Positions 34,121-43,551 of a DNA stretch of 64,000 bases are shown in pieces. Each line of letters begins with the position of its first letter. Within the stretch, counting starts at the first letter, position 1. A program made the position numbers and the translations under genes. This DNA is from Microbacterium esteraromaticum (GTDB lineage: Bacteria > Actinomycetota > Actinomycetes > Actinomycetales > Microbacteriaceae). The stretch is taken from the NCBI RefSeq assembly GCF_017303215.1, contig NZ_JAEMWU010000001.1:2046001-2110000 (forward strand), in the 5' to 3' direction. A model generated the notes under the pieces. It saw only the letters and a list, made by a program, of their open reading frames with translations. It was not told the DNA's origin and searched no databases.

Positions 34121-35583
34121 CATCAGCCGCCAGCCGCACCGCCGATCTGAACGCCGCGCGACGCCGCCGCGAATTGACCGAGGTCGCCGAGACAACCGTC
34201 GACGTCGTCGTCGTGGGCGGCGGGATCACCGGCACCGGCGTCGCCCTCGACGCGGCCTCGCGCGGTCTGAGCGTCGCCCTGATCGAAGCGCACGATCTCG
34301 CTTTCGGCACCAGTCGCTTCAGCTCCAAGCTCGTGCACGGCGGCTTGCGCTATCTCGCCACCGGCGACCTGGCCACGGCCAAGGAGAGCGCCCTGGAGCG
34401 CCATCTGCTGATGACCCGCATCGCGCCGCACCTGATCCGTCCCCTCGGCCAGTTGCTGCCCTTCAGCACCGACATCACCGCCAGGCAGCGGGCGGCAGGC
34501 GCGTTCGGCATGGGCATCGGTGATCTGTTGCGCATGCGCGCCCGCACACCCCGCTCGGTGCTGCCCCGTCCGCGTCTGGTGTCGGCTCACAGCGCACGCC
34601 GCCTCGTCCCCGCACTCGAGGATCACGGTCTGCGCGGCGGCATGCTCTCGTTCGACGGGCAACTCGTCGACGATGCCCGATTGGTCACGACCGTCGCGCG
34701 GACAGCGGCCGCCCATGGCGCCCGGGTGCTCACGCGCGTGCGCGCGTTGCAGCTGCGGCGCGACGGCATCACCGCCGAAGACGCCCTCACCGCCGAACGG
34801 TTCGAGATTCGTGCGCGCAGCGTGATCAACGCCACAGGCGTCTGGGCGGGGACGCTCGACGACACACTGACCGTGCGCCCGAGCCGCGGCACCCACATCG
34901 TGCTCGATGCGGCCGACCTCGGCGGCCCGACTGCCGCACTCACTATTCCGCACGAAGGCTCGATCAGCCGCTACGTGTTCGCCCTCCCCCAGCAGCACGG
35001 CCGCGTGATCGTCGGGCTGACCGATGAGGACGCCCCCGGGCCAATCCCTCTGGTGGCGGAACCGGCCGAGCATGAGATCGACTTTCTGCTCCGCACACTC
35101 AACCGCGTGCTGGCCACCCCGATCGGACGCGACAGTGTGCGCGGCGCATTCTCGGGACTGCGCCCGTTGATCGACAGCGGCTCGGGCGCCACCGCCGATG
35201 TCTCACGGCGTCATCTTGTGACAGACACCCCCTCGGGTGCCATCGCTGTACTCGGCGGAAAGCTGACGACCTACCGCCGCATGGCACAGGATGCCGTCGA
35301 CCACGCCGTGCGCACGCGCCTGGGCGGGGATATCCGCCCCTCATGCACCTCAACGCTGCGCCTGGTGGACGGCCCGCCCGCGGCATCCGATCGTCCGTTC
35401 GGCGACGCCCTCGACGTAAGCGTCGAGGACGTCGTGTTCGCGGTGCGCGCGGAGGGCGCGCTCAGCGCGGACGACGTACTCGATCGGCGCACCCGGATCG
35501 GTCTGGTCGACGACGACCGTCGCCGCTGCCTGCCCGAGGTCGAGCGGATCGTCTCGGAGACACTCGCCGAACTCGACGCCTGA
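34117..35583 (+). CDS. glpD: FAD-dependent glycerol-3-phosphate dehydrogenase
   Basis: A 488-aa membrane-associated dehydrogenase producing DHAP from glycerol 3-phosphate. Motifs: VVVGGGITGTGVALDAASRGL (FAD), FGTSRFSSKLVHGGLRYLATGDL, and RGAFSGLRPLI. It is shorter than typical GlpD (about 530-570 aa) because the C-terminal domain is reduced. Order glpD-TetR-flavoprotein-lipid kinase equals M. tuberculosis Rv2249c-Rv2252. Product DHAP is the backbone for an AGPS-type reaction. Confidence 0.92.
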   Translation: MTSAASRTADLNAARRRRELTEVAETTVDVVVVGGGITGTGVALDAASRGLSVALIEAHDLAFGTSRFSSKLVHGGLRYLATGDLATAKESALERHLLMTRIAPHLIRPLGQLLPFSTDITARQRAAGAFGMGIGDLLRMRARTPRSVLPRPRLVSAHSARRLVPALEDHGLRGGMLSFDGQLVDDARLVTTVARTAAAHGARVLTRVRALQLRRDGITAEDALTAERFEIRARSVINATGVWAGTLDDTLTVRPSRGTHIVLDAADLGGPTAALTIPHEGSISRYVFALPQQHGRVIVGLTDEDAPGPIPLVAEPAEHEIDFLLRTLNRVLATPIGRDSVRGAFSGLRPLIDSGSGATADVSRRHLVTDTPSGAIAVLGGKLTTYRRMAQDAVDHAVRTRLGGDIRPSCTSTLRLVDGPPAASDRPFGDALDVSVEDVVFAVRAEGALSADDVLDRRTRIGLVDDDRRRCLPEVERIVSETLAELDA

Positions 35584-35596
35584 CGGCGCGGTTCGC

Positions 35597-37540
35597 TCAG
35601 CGGCGATCGCTCAGCGGAACGTCGATCGCGTCAGTGTGCTCGGCGGCCTTCGCCACGGGAAGACGCGTGCCACCGATCTGCGCGATGACGTCCGCCGTGA
35701 TCTTCTCGACCGTCAGACCGGCATCGGCGAGGATCTCGTCACGCGTCGCGTGGTCGATGAACTCATCGGGGAGCCCCAGCTCATCCACGGCCGTGTCGAC
35801 GCCGGACTCGCGCAGCACCTGCCGCACGCGTGTGCCAATACCCCCAGCGCGGATGCCGTCTTCGAGCGTGATCACCAGACGGTGCCGCGCCGAGAGGTCG
35901 ATCACCGACTGCTGCACCGGGATCACCCACCGCGGGTCGATGACCGTGACGCCGATTCCGTGCGTCTCGAGACTCTGCGCGGCTTTCAGCCCCAGCTCGG
36001 CGAACGCACCGGTGGCGACGATGAGCACGTCCTCGGTGTTGCCGCGGAAGAGCACATCGGTGCCGTCCGCGCGGCGCTCCACCGCGACGATCTCATGCGG
36101 CGTGTCACCCTTGGGATAGCGGATGACCGTGGGCGCGTCGTCGACGGCGACAGCCTCGTCGAGCGCTTCGCGCAGACGCTCACCGTCGCGCGGTGCGGCG
36201 ATGCGGATGCCGGGGACCATCTGCAGCATGGCGAGATCCCAGACGCCGTGGTGGCTGGGGCCGTCCGGCCCCGTCACTCCGGCCCGGTCGAGCACGAACG
36301 TGACGCCCGCGCGGTGCAGGGCGACATCCATCAGCACCTGGTCGAACGCCCGGTTCATGAATGTGGCATAGATGGCGACCACGGGGTGCAGACCACCGAA
36401 GGCCAGCCCGGCGGCCGAGGCGACCGCGTGCTGTTCGGCGATACCGACGTCGTACACCCGGCCGGGGAAGCGCTCGGCAAAGCGCGCCAGTCCCGTCGGT
36501 CGCAGCATCGCCGCGGTCATCGCGATCACCTTGTCGTCGCGTGCGCCCGCGTCGACCAGCGCATCGGCGAACACCGACGTCCAGGACGTCCCCGATGACG
36601 ACGACAGCGATCCGCCCGTCTTCGGGTCAATCCGCCCGACCGCGTGGAACTGGTCGGCGTCGTCATCACGGGCCGGCTGGTAGCCGCGCCCCTTCTCGGT
36701 GATGGCGTGCACGATCACCGGTGCGCCGAAGTCCTTGGCCAACTGCAGCGTCTCCAGCAGCGCCGGGATGTCGTGCCCATTCACGGGGCCGAGGTACTTG
36801 ATGTCGAGGTTCGAGTAGAGCGCGGCATTGTTGGTGAACCGCGAGAGGAAACCATGGGTGCCGCCGCGCACACCGCGGAACATCGCACGCCCGAAGGGCC
36901 CGAACGCCCGGAACAACCGGTCGGAGCGCTTGTGCAGATCACGGTACGTGCTGGCGGTGCGCACGCGGTTCAGGTACCGCGACATGCCGCCGATGGTGGG
37001 CGCATAGGAGCGCCCGTTGTCATTGACGACGATCACGAGGTTGCGATCGTTGTCGTCGCTGATGTTGTTCAGCGCCTCCCACGTCATGCCACCGGTGAGA
37101 GCTCCGTCGCCGACGACAGCCACGACGTGCCGATCAGCGAGGCCCGTCGCGGTGAGGGCGCGCGAAATACCGTCGGCCCAGCTGAGCGAGCTGGAGGCGT
37201 GCGAGGACTCGACGACGTCGTGGGCGCTCTCGGAGCGCTGCGGGTAGCCGGCCAGGCCGCCGCGCGAGCGCAGCTGCGAGAAGTCCTGCCGCCCGGTGAG
37301 CAGCTTGTGCACGTACGACTGGTGCCCGGTGTCGAAGATGAACGGGTCATCGGGCGACGAGAACACGCGGTGCAGCGCGATCGTCAGTTCGACGACGCCG
37401 AGGTTCGGCCCCAGATGACCGCCCGTTCGGGCGACGTTCTCGACCAGGAATGCACGGATCTCGTCAGCGAGCTCGGCAAGTTCTTCGGTGGAGAGACCGT
37501 CGAGGTCCCGAGGACCGGTGATGCCCGGCAGGATCGGCAT
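35597..37540 (-). CDS. dxs: 1-deoxy-D-xylulose-5-phosphate synthase
   Basis: First enzyme of the MEP isoprenoid pathway, thiamine-diphosphate dependent, 647 aa. Motifs: IFDTGHQSYVHKLLTGR, VGDGALTGGMTWEALNN (TPP/Mg site), VGIAEQHAVASAAGLA and DRAGVTGPDGPSHHG. I chose the ATG at 37540 (GGAGG upstream); an in-frame start 9 codons earlier lacks a site. DXP is not used for PLP here because PdxST supplies that. Convergent with glpD, 13 bases between the stops. Confidence 0.96.
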   Translation of the reverse strand: MPILPGITGPRDLDGLSTEELAELADEIRAFLVENVARTGGHLGPNLGVVELTIALHRVFSSPDDPFIFDTGHQSYVHKLLTGRQDFSQLRSRGGLAGYPQRSESAHDVVESSHASSSLSWADGISRALTATGLADRHVVAVVGDGALTGGMTWEALNNISDDNDRNLVIVVNDNGRSYAPTIGGMSRYLNRVRTASTYRDLHKRSDRLFRAFGPFGRAMFRGVRGGTHGFLSRFTNNAALYSNLDIKYLGPVNGHDIPALLETLQLAKDFGAPVIVHAITEKGRGYQPARDDDADQFHAVGRIDPKTGGSLSSSSGTSWTSVFADALVDAGARDDKVIAMTAAMLRPTGLARFAERFPGRVYDVGIAEQHAVASAAGLAFGGLHPVVAIYATFMNRAFDQVLMDVALHRAGVTFVLDRAGVTGPDGPSHHGVWDLAMLQMVPGIRIAAPRDGERLREALDEAVAVDDAPTVIRYPKGDTPHEIVAVERRADGTDVLFRGNTEDVLIVATGAFAELGLKAAQSLETHGIGVTVIDPRWVIPVQQSVIDLSARHRLVITLEDGIRAGGIGTRVRQVLRESGVDTAVDELGLPDEFIDHATRDEILADAGLTVEKITADVIAQIGGTRLPVAKAAEHTDAIDVPLSDRR

Positions 37541-37596
37541 GTAGGCGCCTCCGCGACTCGATTTCACGCGACACCAGTGGGCGTGCGCATCGCTCC

Positions 37597-37602
37597 AGTC
37601 TA
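37597..37602 (-). promoter_or_regulatory. -10 element of dxs
   Basis: TAGACT on the minus strand, about 57 nt before the dxs ATG, in the short gap between the acnA terminator and dxs. It predicts a leader of about 50 nt, in contrast to the leaderless genes. Confidence 0.5.
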
Positions 37603-37617
37603 TCGCGGGACGACGAA

Positions 37618-37645
37618 GGGCTCGGATGCCGAAGCATCCGAGCCC
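37618..37645 (-). terminator. Strong terminator of acnA
   Basis: GGGCTCGGATGC and GCATCCGAGCCC form a perfect 12-bp stem closed by a UUCG tetraloop in the acnA transcript, followed by TTCGTCGT. It lies 17 nt after the acnA stop. Confidence 0.92.
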
Positions 37646-37662
37646 TCGTCGTGGACGCTGGA

Positions 37663-40497
37663 TCAGACCAGCGAACGCAGCACGTACTGCAGGATTCCGC
37701 CGTTGCGGTAGTAGTCGGCCTCACCGGGGGTGTCGATGCGAACGACCGCATCGAACTCGACCGGCTGCTTGCCCTCGGGCGAGAACTCGCTCGGAACGGC
37801 CGTGACCTTGACGGTCTTCGGAGTCCTGCCCTCGTTGAGCTCGGTCAGACCGCTGATCGAGATGATCTCGGTGCCGTCCAGGCCCAGCGACTCCCACGAC
37901 TCACCGGCGGGGAACTGCAGCGGGACGACGCCCATGCCGATCAGGTTCGAGCGGTGGATGCGCTCGAAGCTCTCGGTGATGACGGCCTTGACGCCCAGCA
38001 GCGTGGTGCCCTTGGCGGCCCAGTCACGCGACGAGCCCGAGCCGTACTCCTTGCCGCCGAACACGACGAGCGGGGTGCCCTGCGCCTGGTAGTTCATGCT
38101 GGCGTCGTAGATGTACGCCTGCGGGCCACCGGCCTGGGTGAAGTCGCGCGTGAAGCCACCTTCGATCTGCTGGCCGTCGTTGACCGCCTTGACCATGGCG
38201 TTCTTCAGGCGGATGTTCGCGAACGTACCGCGGATCATCACCTCGTGGTTTCCGCGACGCGAACCGAAGGAGTTGAAGTCCTTGCGGTCGACGCCGTGCT
38301 CGGTGAGGTACTGCGCAGCCGGCGTTCCCGGCTTGATCGCACCGGCGGGCGAGATGTGGTCGGTCGTGACCGAGTCGCCCAGCGTCGCCATCACGCGTGC
38401 GCCATCGATGTCGGTGACCGGGGTCAGCTCCATCGTCATGCCATCGAAGTACGGCGCCTTGCGCACGTAGGTCGAGTCGGCGTCCCACTCGAAGACCGGC
38501 CCGGTCGGGGTGGGCAGGCTCGTCCAGCGCTCGTCGCCGTCGAAGACGGTGGCGTACTGCTTGATGAACTGGTCGCGCGAGATCGACGAGTCGATGATCT
38601 CCTGCACCTCTTCGGGCGCGGGCCAGATGTCCTTGAGGAAGACGTCGTTGCCGTCGGCGTCCTGGCCGAGGGCGTCGTTGTCGAAGTCGAAGTGCATAGA
38701 GCCGGCCAGCGCGTAGGCCACAACGAGCGGCGGCGAGGCCAGGTAGTTCATCTTCACGTCGGGGCTGATTCGACCCTCGAAGTTGCGGTTACCCGAGAGC
38801 ACGGCGGTGACGGCGAGGTCGTGGTCGTTGATCGCGGCCGAGACCTCATCGATCAGCGGACCGGAGTTTCCGATGCAGATCGTGCAGCCGTAGCCCACCG
38901 TGTAGAAGCCGAGGCCCTCGAGGTCCTTGTTCAGGCCCGACTTCTCGTAGTAGTCGGTGACGACCTTCGAGCCGGGGCCGAGCGTGGTCTTGACCCAGGG
39001 CTTCTGCTTGAGGCCCTTCTGCAGCGCCTTGCGGGCGATCAGACCCGCGGCGATCATCACCGAGGGGTTCGACGTGTTGGTGCACGAGGTGATCGCGGCC
39101 AGGGTGACGGCACCGTTGTCGAGGATGTACTGCTCACCGGCAGGCGTCGTGACCGGCACGGGCTTCGACGCGTGCGCGGGTGCACCGCTGTTGATGTGCA
39201 CCGGACGCGTGGTGGGCTCCTCTTCGCCGGGGACCTGACCCGGGTCGGATGCCGGGAACGAGTGCTTCGACTCGAGGTCGACGATGTCCTCGCTGGTCGA
39301 CGGCGTGGCGTAGTTCAGGATGTCCTTCTCGAACTGCTCCTTCGCCTCGGACAGCAGAATGCGGTCCTGCGGGCGCTTGGGGCCGGCGATCGAGGGCACC
39401 ACGGTGCTGAGGTCGAGCTCCATGTACTCGCTGTAGACCGGCTCGTTCGCCGCGTCGTGCCAGAGGCCCTGCTCCTTGGCGTAGGTCTCGACGAGCGCGA
39501 CGGCCTCGTCGGTACGACCGGTCAGGCGCAGGTAGTCGAGCGTGACGTCGTCGATCGGGAAGATGGCCGCCGTCGAGCCGAACTCGGGCGACATGTTTCC
39601 GATCGTGGCACGGTTGGCCAGCGGAACGGAGGCCACACCGGCGCCGTAGAACTCGACGAACTTGCCGACCACGCCGTGCTGGCGCAGCATGTCGGTGATC
39701 GTGAGGACGACATCGGTGGCGGTGACGCCCGCGGGGATCTCGCCCGTGAGCTTGAAGCCGACCACGCGCGGGATGAGCATCGACACGGGCTGGCCGAGCA
39801 TGGCCGCCTCTGCCTCGATGCCGCCGACGCCCCAACCGAGCACGCCGAGGCCGTTGACCATGGTGGTGTGCGAGTCGGTGCCGACGCAGGTGTCGGGGTA
39901 GGCCTGCAGAACGCCACCGTTGGTGCGGTCGTAGATGACCTTGGCGAGGTGCTCGATGTTGACCTGGTGGACGATGCCGGTGCCCGGGGGCACGACCTTG
40001 AAGTCCTGGAAGGCCGTCTGGCCCCAGCGCAGGAACTGGTAGCGCTCACCGTTGCGCTCGTACTCGATCTCAACGTTGCGCTCGAGGGCGTTCTCGCTGC
40101 CGAAGAGGTCGGCGATGACCGAGTGGTCGATGACCATCTCGGCGGGCGAGAGCGGGTTGATCTTGTTGGCGTCGCCACCCAGGGCGGTGACGGCCTCACG
40201 CATGGTGGCGAGGTCGACGATGCAGGGCACACCGGTGAAGTCCTGCATGACCACGCGGGCCGGCGAGAACTGGATCTCGGTGTTCGGCTCAGCGGCGGCG
40301 TCCCACGACCCGAGCGCCTCGATCTGCGCCTTGGTGACGTTCGCGCCGTCCTCGGTGCGCAGCAGGTTCTCGAGCAGAACCTTCAGGCTGAACGGAAGTC
40401 TCTCGTGACCGGCGACCGTGTCGACGCGGAAGATCTCGTAGTCGGTGCTGCCGACCGTCAGGGTGCTCTTGGCACCGAAGCTGTTCACCGTGGACAC
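37663..40497 (-). CDS. acnA: Aconitate hydratase A
   Basis: Citrate-isocitrate isomerase of the TCA cycle, 944 aa, with a 4Fe-4S cluster. Cluster ligands are visible in [13 protein letters not shown] and [14 protein letters not shown]; the swivel-domain motif is [27 protein letters not shown] lies near the C-terminus. I chose GTG at 40497, which follows AAGGAGA; the open frame extends 26 codons upstream without support. A 24-bp palindrome lies 128 bp before the start, and a strong terminator follows. Confidence 0.96.
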   Translation of the reverse strand: MSTVNSFGAKSTLTVGSTDYEIFRVDTVAGHERLPFSLKVLLENLLRTEDGANVTKAQIEALGSWDAAAEPNTEIQFSPARVVMQDFTGVPCIVDLATMREAVTALGGDANKINPLSPAEMVIDHSVIADLFGSENALERNVEIEYERNGERYQFLRWGQTAFQDFKVVPPGTGIVHQVNIEHLAKVIYDRTNGGVLQAYPDTCVGTDSHTTMVNGLGVLGWGVGGIEAEAAMLGQPVSMLIPRVVGFKLTGEIPAGVTATDVVLTITDMLRQHGVVGKFVEFYGAGVASVPLANRATIGNMSPEFGSTAAIFPIDDVTLDYLRLTGRTDEAVALVETYAKEQGLWHDAANEPVYSEYMELDLSTVVPSIAGPKRPQDRILLSEAKEQFEKDILNYATPSTSEDIVDLESKHSFPASDPGQVPGEEEPTTRPVHINSGAPAHASKPVPVTTPAGEQYILDNGAVTLAAITSCTNTSNPSVMIAAGLIARKALQKGLKQKPWVKTTLGPGSKVVTDYYEKSGLNKDLEGLGFYTVGYGCTICIGNSGPLIDEVSAAINDHDLAVTAVLSGNRNFEGRISPDVKMNYLASPPLVVAYALAGSMHFDFDNDALGQDADGNDVFLKDIWPAPEEVQEIIDSSISRDQFIKQYATVFDGDERWTSLPTPTGPVFEWDADSTYVRKAPYFDGMTMELTPVTDIDGARVMATLGDSVTTDHISPAGAIKPGTPAAQYLTEHGVDRKDFNSFGSRRGNHEVMIRGTFANIRLKNAMVKAVNDGQQIEGGFTRDFTQAGGPQAYIYDASMNYQAQGTPLVVFGGKEYGSGSSRDWAAKGTTLLGVKAVITESFERIHRSNLIGMGVVPLQFPAGESWESLGLDGTEIISISGLTELNEGRTPKTVKVTAVPSEFSPEGKQPVEFDAVVRIDTPGEADYYRNGGILQYVLRSLV

Positions 40498-40624
40498 GAA
40501 TACGTCTCCTTCTGAATCTGATGGAAGCGACAGGCGGTTCCATCTTGCTCGCCAAGGACGCGCCGCGGCTAGCAAGGTGTGCCTTACCAGTGTGCGCCGC
40601 AGGAGCCCTCGCCGAAAGCCCGAA

Positions 40625-40648
40625 ATTTATCTTGATGTCAAGATAAAT
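40625..40648. promoter_or_regulatory. 24-bp palindromic operator-like site upstream of acnA
   Basis: Perfect 11-bp arms ATTTATCTTGA and TCAAGATAAAT around a 2-bp centre. It is strikingly A/T-rich for this genome. On the acnA strand it contains TTGACA, a good -35 hexamer, so a bound regulator would cover the promoter. It lies in the 177-bp gap between the DUF3159 stop and acnA. The cognate regulator is not in the window; TetR (AcnR-like), MarR and GntR types are possible. Confidence 0.75.
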
Positions 40649-40674
40649 CTATCAGACCATGAGCCCGATAGCCG

Positions 40675-41436
40675 CTAGCCGCGATCGACGTAGAGCCGGC
40701 GTGTCACCAGCCACGTCGTCGCAAGCAGCGCGGCGAACAGCGGCAGTCCCATGATGAGCTTCACGGTGCCGAGTGTCGCCACGTCTCCTTCGAAATAGAA
40801 CGGCAACTGAAATCCGAGACGCAACAGGAAAAGCCCCGCCCACGCCGCGGAGAGCCACGCGAAGGTGCGGCGCTTGCGGGCGTCCTGTCGCCAGGCCACA
40901 CCCTCGCCGACGAGGAAACCGACGATGATTCCGATGATCGGCCAGCGCACGAGCGCAGACACCAGGAACGCCAGACCGTACACGATGTTGGTGATGAACC
41001 CGATGACGAACTGGTCTTCGGCCCGACCGGTGAACAGCGGGAGCCCGGCGGCGATCACTGCGGCGATCAGCCCCGAGAAGGCGGCCACCGGCGGTGACTT
41101 CATCGCGAGGCGCACGATAGCGAAGACCGCCGCGATACCCACCGAGAGTCCGAGTGCCAGCAGCAGCTGCTGAGTCGTGGTGTAGGTCACGACGAAGATC
41201 AGCAGAGGCAGCACCGATTCCATGACGCCGCGCCAGCCGCCGATGACCTGCCAGACCATGTGGCCGGTGGTCTGCTCGGTATCCGGGTCGATGCCCGCGC
41301 GGCGCGCGGCCGAGCCCAGCGCCGTGCCGATCATCTCGGCCGCGGACGGCTCGGGGGGCGTCAAGCCGGCGGCCGCCTCTTCGGCGTCTCGGCTCGATGC
41401 CGGCGGATCGCTCGAATCGCGCCCCGGATCGGTCAC
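40675..41436 (-). CDS. DUF3159 family membrane protein
   Basis: A 253-aa protein with an acidic N-terminal tail of about 60 residues and about six membrane helices. DUF3159 signatures: GGWRGVMESVLPLLIFVV, GFITNIVYGLAFLVSALVRWPIIG and AWLSAAWAGLFLLRLGFQLP. Function unknown; widely conserved in actinobacteria next to dut and DUF3710. The start overlaps the DUF3710 stop by 4 nt. Confidence 0.88.
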   Translation of the reverse strand: MTDPGRDSSDPPASSRDAEEAAAGLTPPEPSAAEMIGTALGSAARRAGIDPDTEQTTGHMVWQVIGGWRGVMESVLPLLIFVVTYTTTQQLLLALGLSVGIAAVFAIVRLAMKSPPVAAFSGLIAAVIAAGLPLFTGRAEDQFVIGFITNIVYGLAFLVSALVRWPIIGIIVGFLVGEGVAWRQDARKRRTFAWLSAAWAGLFLLRLGFQLPFYFEGDVATLGTVKLIMGLPLFAALLATTWLVTRRLYVDRG

Positions 41437-42020
41437 GCGGCGCCCGGCGTCGACGGCATCTTCAGCGGGATGAGATCACGCGGCGGCATCGGCGAGCCAC
41501 CGCGCACCACGACGATGGATCGGAAGAGGTCCTCGGCCTGCTCGGCGGCCGCGGGGTCGGATGCCGCGTCCCCACCGATCACGCCGCGCAGGAACCACCG
41601 CGGTCCGTCGACGCCCACAAAGCGCGCCAGACGCATACCGGTCCCCTCGGCCGCCGTCGCCGGAACCTCGGCGAGCAGTTCTTTGCCCAGCGGCCCCTCG
41701 CGCTCCTCGACGCGCCCACCCTGGTTGCGGATCTGGTCGCGCAGCTGCACGCGGGTCTCATCCCACAGTCCGCGGGTGCGCGGTGCGGCGAAGGGCTGCA
41801 CCTGCAACGTGGATCCGGCGTAGTCCAGCCCGACGGCCACGATGCGCTTGCTCTGCTCCTCGACCTCGAGACGCAGGTTCAGTCCCTCACGCGGAAGCAC
41901 CTTGATGCCGCCGAGGTCGATGTACGGGCGTACGGGGTTCGCCTCGGAGTCGTCAAAAGGACCCGCCTCGGCACGATCGGCCGGCGCGGACTTCAGCGTG
42001 GGTTCGATCTCTTCAGTCAT
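41433..42020 (-). CDS. DUF3710 family protein
   Basis: A 195-aa soluble actinobacterial protein (YIDLGGIKVLPREGLNLRLEVEE; LQVQPFAAPRTRGLWDETRVQL; RFVGVDGPRWFLRGVIGG). Function unknown. It overlaps dut (4 nt) and DUF3159 (4 nt), so dut-DUF3710-DUF3159 form one operon, the same order as in M. tuberculosis around Rv2695-Rv2697c. Confidence 0.88.
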   Translation of the reverse strand: MTEEIEPTLKSAPADRAEAGPFDDSEANPVRPYIDLGGIKVLPREGLNLRLEVEEQSKRIVAVGLDYAGSTLQVQPFAAPRTRGLWDETRVQLRDQIRNQGGRVEEREGPLGKELLAEVPATAAEGTGMRLARFVGVDGPRWFLRGVIGGDAASDPAAAEQAEDLFRSIVVVRGGSPMPPRDLIPLKMPSTPGAA

Positions 42021-42466
42021 TCGCTCTTTCCCTGGGTATAGCCGGTGGATCCGAAACCTCCGTCGCCGCGGACGCTGTCCGGCAGGGCTTCGACGGGTTC
42101 GAACCGTGCCTGGACGACAGGCATGATGATCAGCTGTGCGATCCGATCACCGACGGCCACATCGTACGCCTGCTTGCTGTCGGTATTCAGCAGGGTCACC
42201 TTAATCTCGCCGCGGTATCCGGCATCAACGGTGCCCGGAGTGTTGACCACCGTGATGCCGTGCTTCACCGCAAGTCCGCTGCGCGGCACGACGAAGGCCG
42301 CGTAGCCTTCGGGCAGGGCGATGCGGACGCCAGTGGGCACCAGCGCCCGCTCCCCCGGTTCGAGCCGCACGGCCTCGGTCGAGACGAGATCGGCGCCAGC
42401 ATCCCCCGGATGGGCGTAAGCCGGGACGTTCGCGGCGATAATGGGAACAGCAACGGAATGAGTCAC
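42017..42466 (-). CDS. dut: Deoxyuridine 5'-triphosphate nucleotidohydrolase (dUTPase)
   Basis: Trimeric dUTPase, 149 aa, with all five conserved motifs: GDAGADL, PRSGLA, GTVDAGYRGEI, RIAQLII and RGDGGFGSTG. It removes dUTP and supplies dUMP for thymidylate synthesis. The GTG start has a TAGCCT -10 element 6 nt upstream and no ribosome-binding site. First gene of a three-gene operon. Confidence 0.97.
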   Translation of the reverse strand: MTHSVAVPIIAANVPAYAHPGDAGADLVSTEAVRLEPGERALVPTGVRIALPEGYAAFVVPRSGLAVKHGITVVNTPGTVDAGYRGEIKVTLLNTDSKQAYDVAVGDRIAQLIIMPVVQARFEPVEALPDSVRGDGGFGSTGYTQGKSE

Positions 42467-42469
42467 CCC

Positions 42470-42949
42470 ATGAGGCTAATGCAGAACACCGAACGTGCCA
42501 CGAGCGAGACCTACCGCGAACGGCTGACGCCGAGCCTGTGGATGCTGGTGACGATCGCCCTGGCCGGCCCCATGGTGTCACTGGTGTTCGTGCCGGTCGG
42601 CGCAGAGTTCGCACTCCTGCTGGGTGCCGCGGTCTCGCTGGTCCTGGTCTCACTGAGCATCATGCTGTCGCCGAAGCTGCGGGTGGTCGGCACTGTTCTG
42701 CACGCCGGGCGGGCACACATCGACGCCCGTTGGTTGGGCGAGCCCGAGGAGTTCGTCGGCGATGACGCGCGCGATCGTCGCACCCGTGACATCGCTCGCG
42801 ACGGCTGGCACCTGTTGCGTGGCGGCATCGATGGCGTCATCGTGGTGCCGGTGACCGACCCGGCCGACCCGATGCGCAGCTGGACTCTCTCGACGCGCAC
42901 TCCCGACCGCCTCGCGGCGGCGATCCGCGACGCGCGCGCCGCAGCCTGA
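42470..42949 (+). CDS. DUF3093 family membrane protein
   Basis: A 159-aa protein with two membrane helices near the N-terminus (LWMLVTIALAGPMVSLVFV and FALLLGAAVSLVLVSLSIML) and a soluble C-terminal domain (HIDARWLGEPEEF; TRDIARDGWHLLRGGIDGVIVVPVTDPADP). DUF3093 is divergent from dut throughout actinobacteria; function unknown. The start may be the ATG at 42479, three codons in, since its GAGG is a weak site either way. Confidence 0.85.
   Translation: MRLMQNTERATSETYRERLTPSLWMLVTIALAGPMVSLVFVPVGAEFALLLGAAVSLVLVSLSIMLSPKLRVVGTVLHAGRAHIDARWLGEPEEFVGDDARDRRTRDIARDGWHLLRGGIDGVIVVPVTDPADPMRSWTLSTRTPDRLAAAIRDARAAA
42473..42478 (-). promoter_or_regulatory. -10 element of a predicted leaderless dut promoter
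   Basis: TAGCCT on the minus strand, then 6 nt, then the dut GTG. It overlaps the first codons of the divergent DUF3093 gene. Confidence 0.6.
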
Positions 42950-42997
42950 GCCCGGCGGTCTCGGCAGCTGTCGGGCCGCAGACCCCGGGAAACAGAA

Positions 42998-43028
42998 CGC
43001 GCCCCTGGGCCAGTCAGGCCGGGGCGCG
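42998..43028. terminator. Bidirectional terminator between DUF3093 and DUF4193 genes
   Basis: CGCGCCCC and GGGGCGCG form an 8-bp outer stem, and GGCC/GGCC inside the 15-nt loop can extend it. It lies between convergent genes. Confidence 0.8.
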
Positions 43029-43049
43029 GTCGGTCGAAGGAAAAGTGCC

Positions 43050-43343
43050 TCAGGCGGCGCATTCCTTGCAGATGGGACCTTCCGGGCCCTCGTGGTCGAG
43101 CTGCGAGCGGTGCTTCACGAGGAAGCAGCTCATGCAGGTGAACTCGTCCTGCTGGGCCGGGAGCACGACGACGTCGAGCTCCACATCTGAAAGGTCCGCA
43201 CCGGGGAGCTCGAACCCCGTGGGGTTGTCCGAGTCCTCGACATCGCCAGCGCCGGGCTGGGTGTTCGGCACACGCTCCTTGAGTGCTTCGATCGACTCGG
43301 AGTCGTCTTCGCTCTTTCGGGGTGCGTCGTAGTCGGTTGCCAT
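43050..43343 (-). CDS. DUF4193 zinc-ribbon protein
   Basis: A 97-aa actinobacterial protein: acidic, Glu/Asp-rich N-terminal half, then a C-terminal zinc ribbon FTCMSCFLVKHRSQLDHE...CKECAA (CxxC pairs). ATG with GGAGA upstream. Function unknown; the neighbourhood with dut and DUF3093 is conserved. The acidic tail plus ribbon resembles small RNA polymerase- or ribosome-associated factors, but that is only a resemblance. Confidence 0.87.
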   Translation of the reverse strand: MATDYDAPRKSEDDSESIEALKERVPNTQPGAGDVEDSDNPTGFELPGADLSDVELDVVVLPAQQDEFTCMSCFLVKHRSQLDHEGPEGPICKECAA

Positions 43344-43551
43344 GCGGTGGGTCTCCACTTCCGTGGTACAAGAGGGGTGGGTTGGGAGGTGCCGTTTCGG
43401 GTGTACGGCGGCCATAGTTTGCACGAATGCGGAGCGTTTCGCAAATGCTCGTGCACTCTCCCGGGCAAACTCGCGGCGCGCCCGCGCTATTCCCGGGTGC
43501 GCACAGGCACGCATGACACGATGAACCCCTACCCACCAGAGGGGCATTGGC

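Noticed and set aside
37651..40515. A 954-codon open frame on the plus strand, antisense to acnA
   Set aside because: High GC in third codon positions leaves long open frames opposite real genes. Its translation is Arg/Val/Asp-rich low-complexity without motifs, while acnA on the other strand is complete with its cluster ligands.
40576..40588. DtxR/IdeR iron box upstream of acnA
   Set aside because: GGTAAGGCACACC matches the core of the consensus, but by my count only about 11 of 19 positions fit. Too weak to list as a feature.
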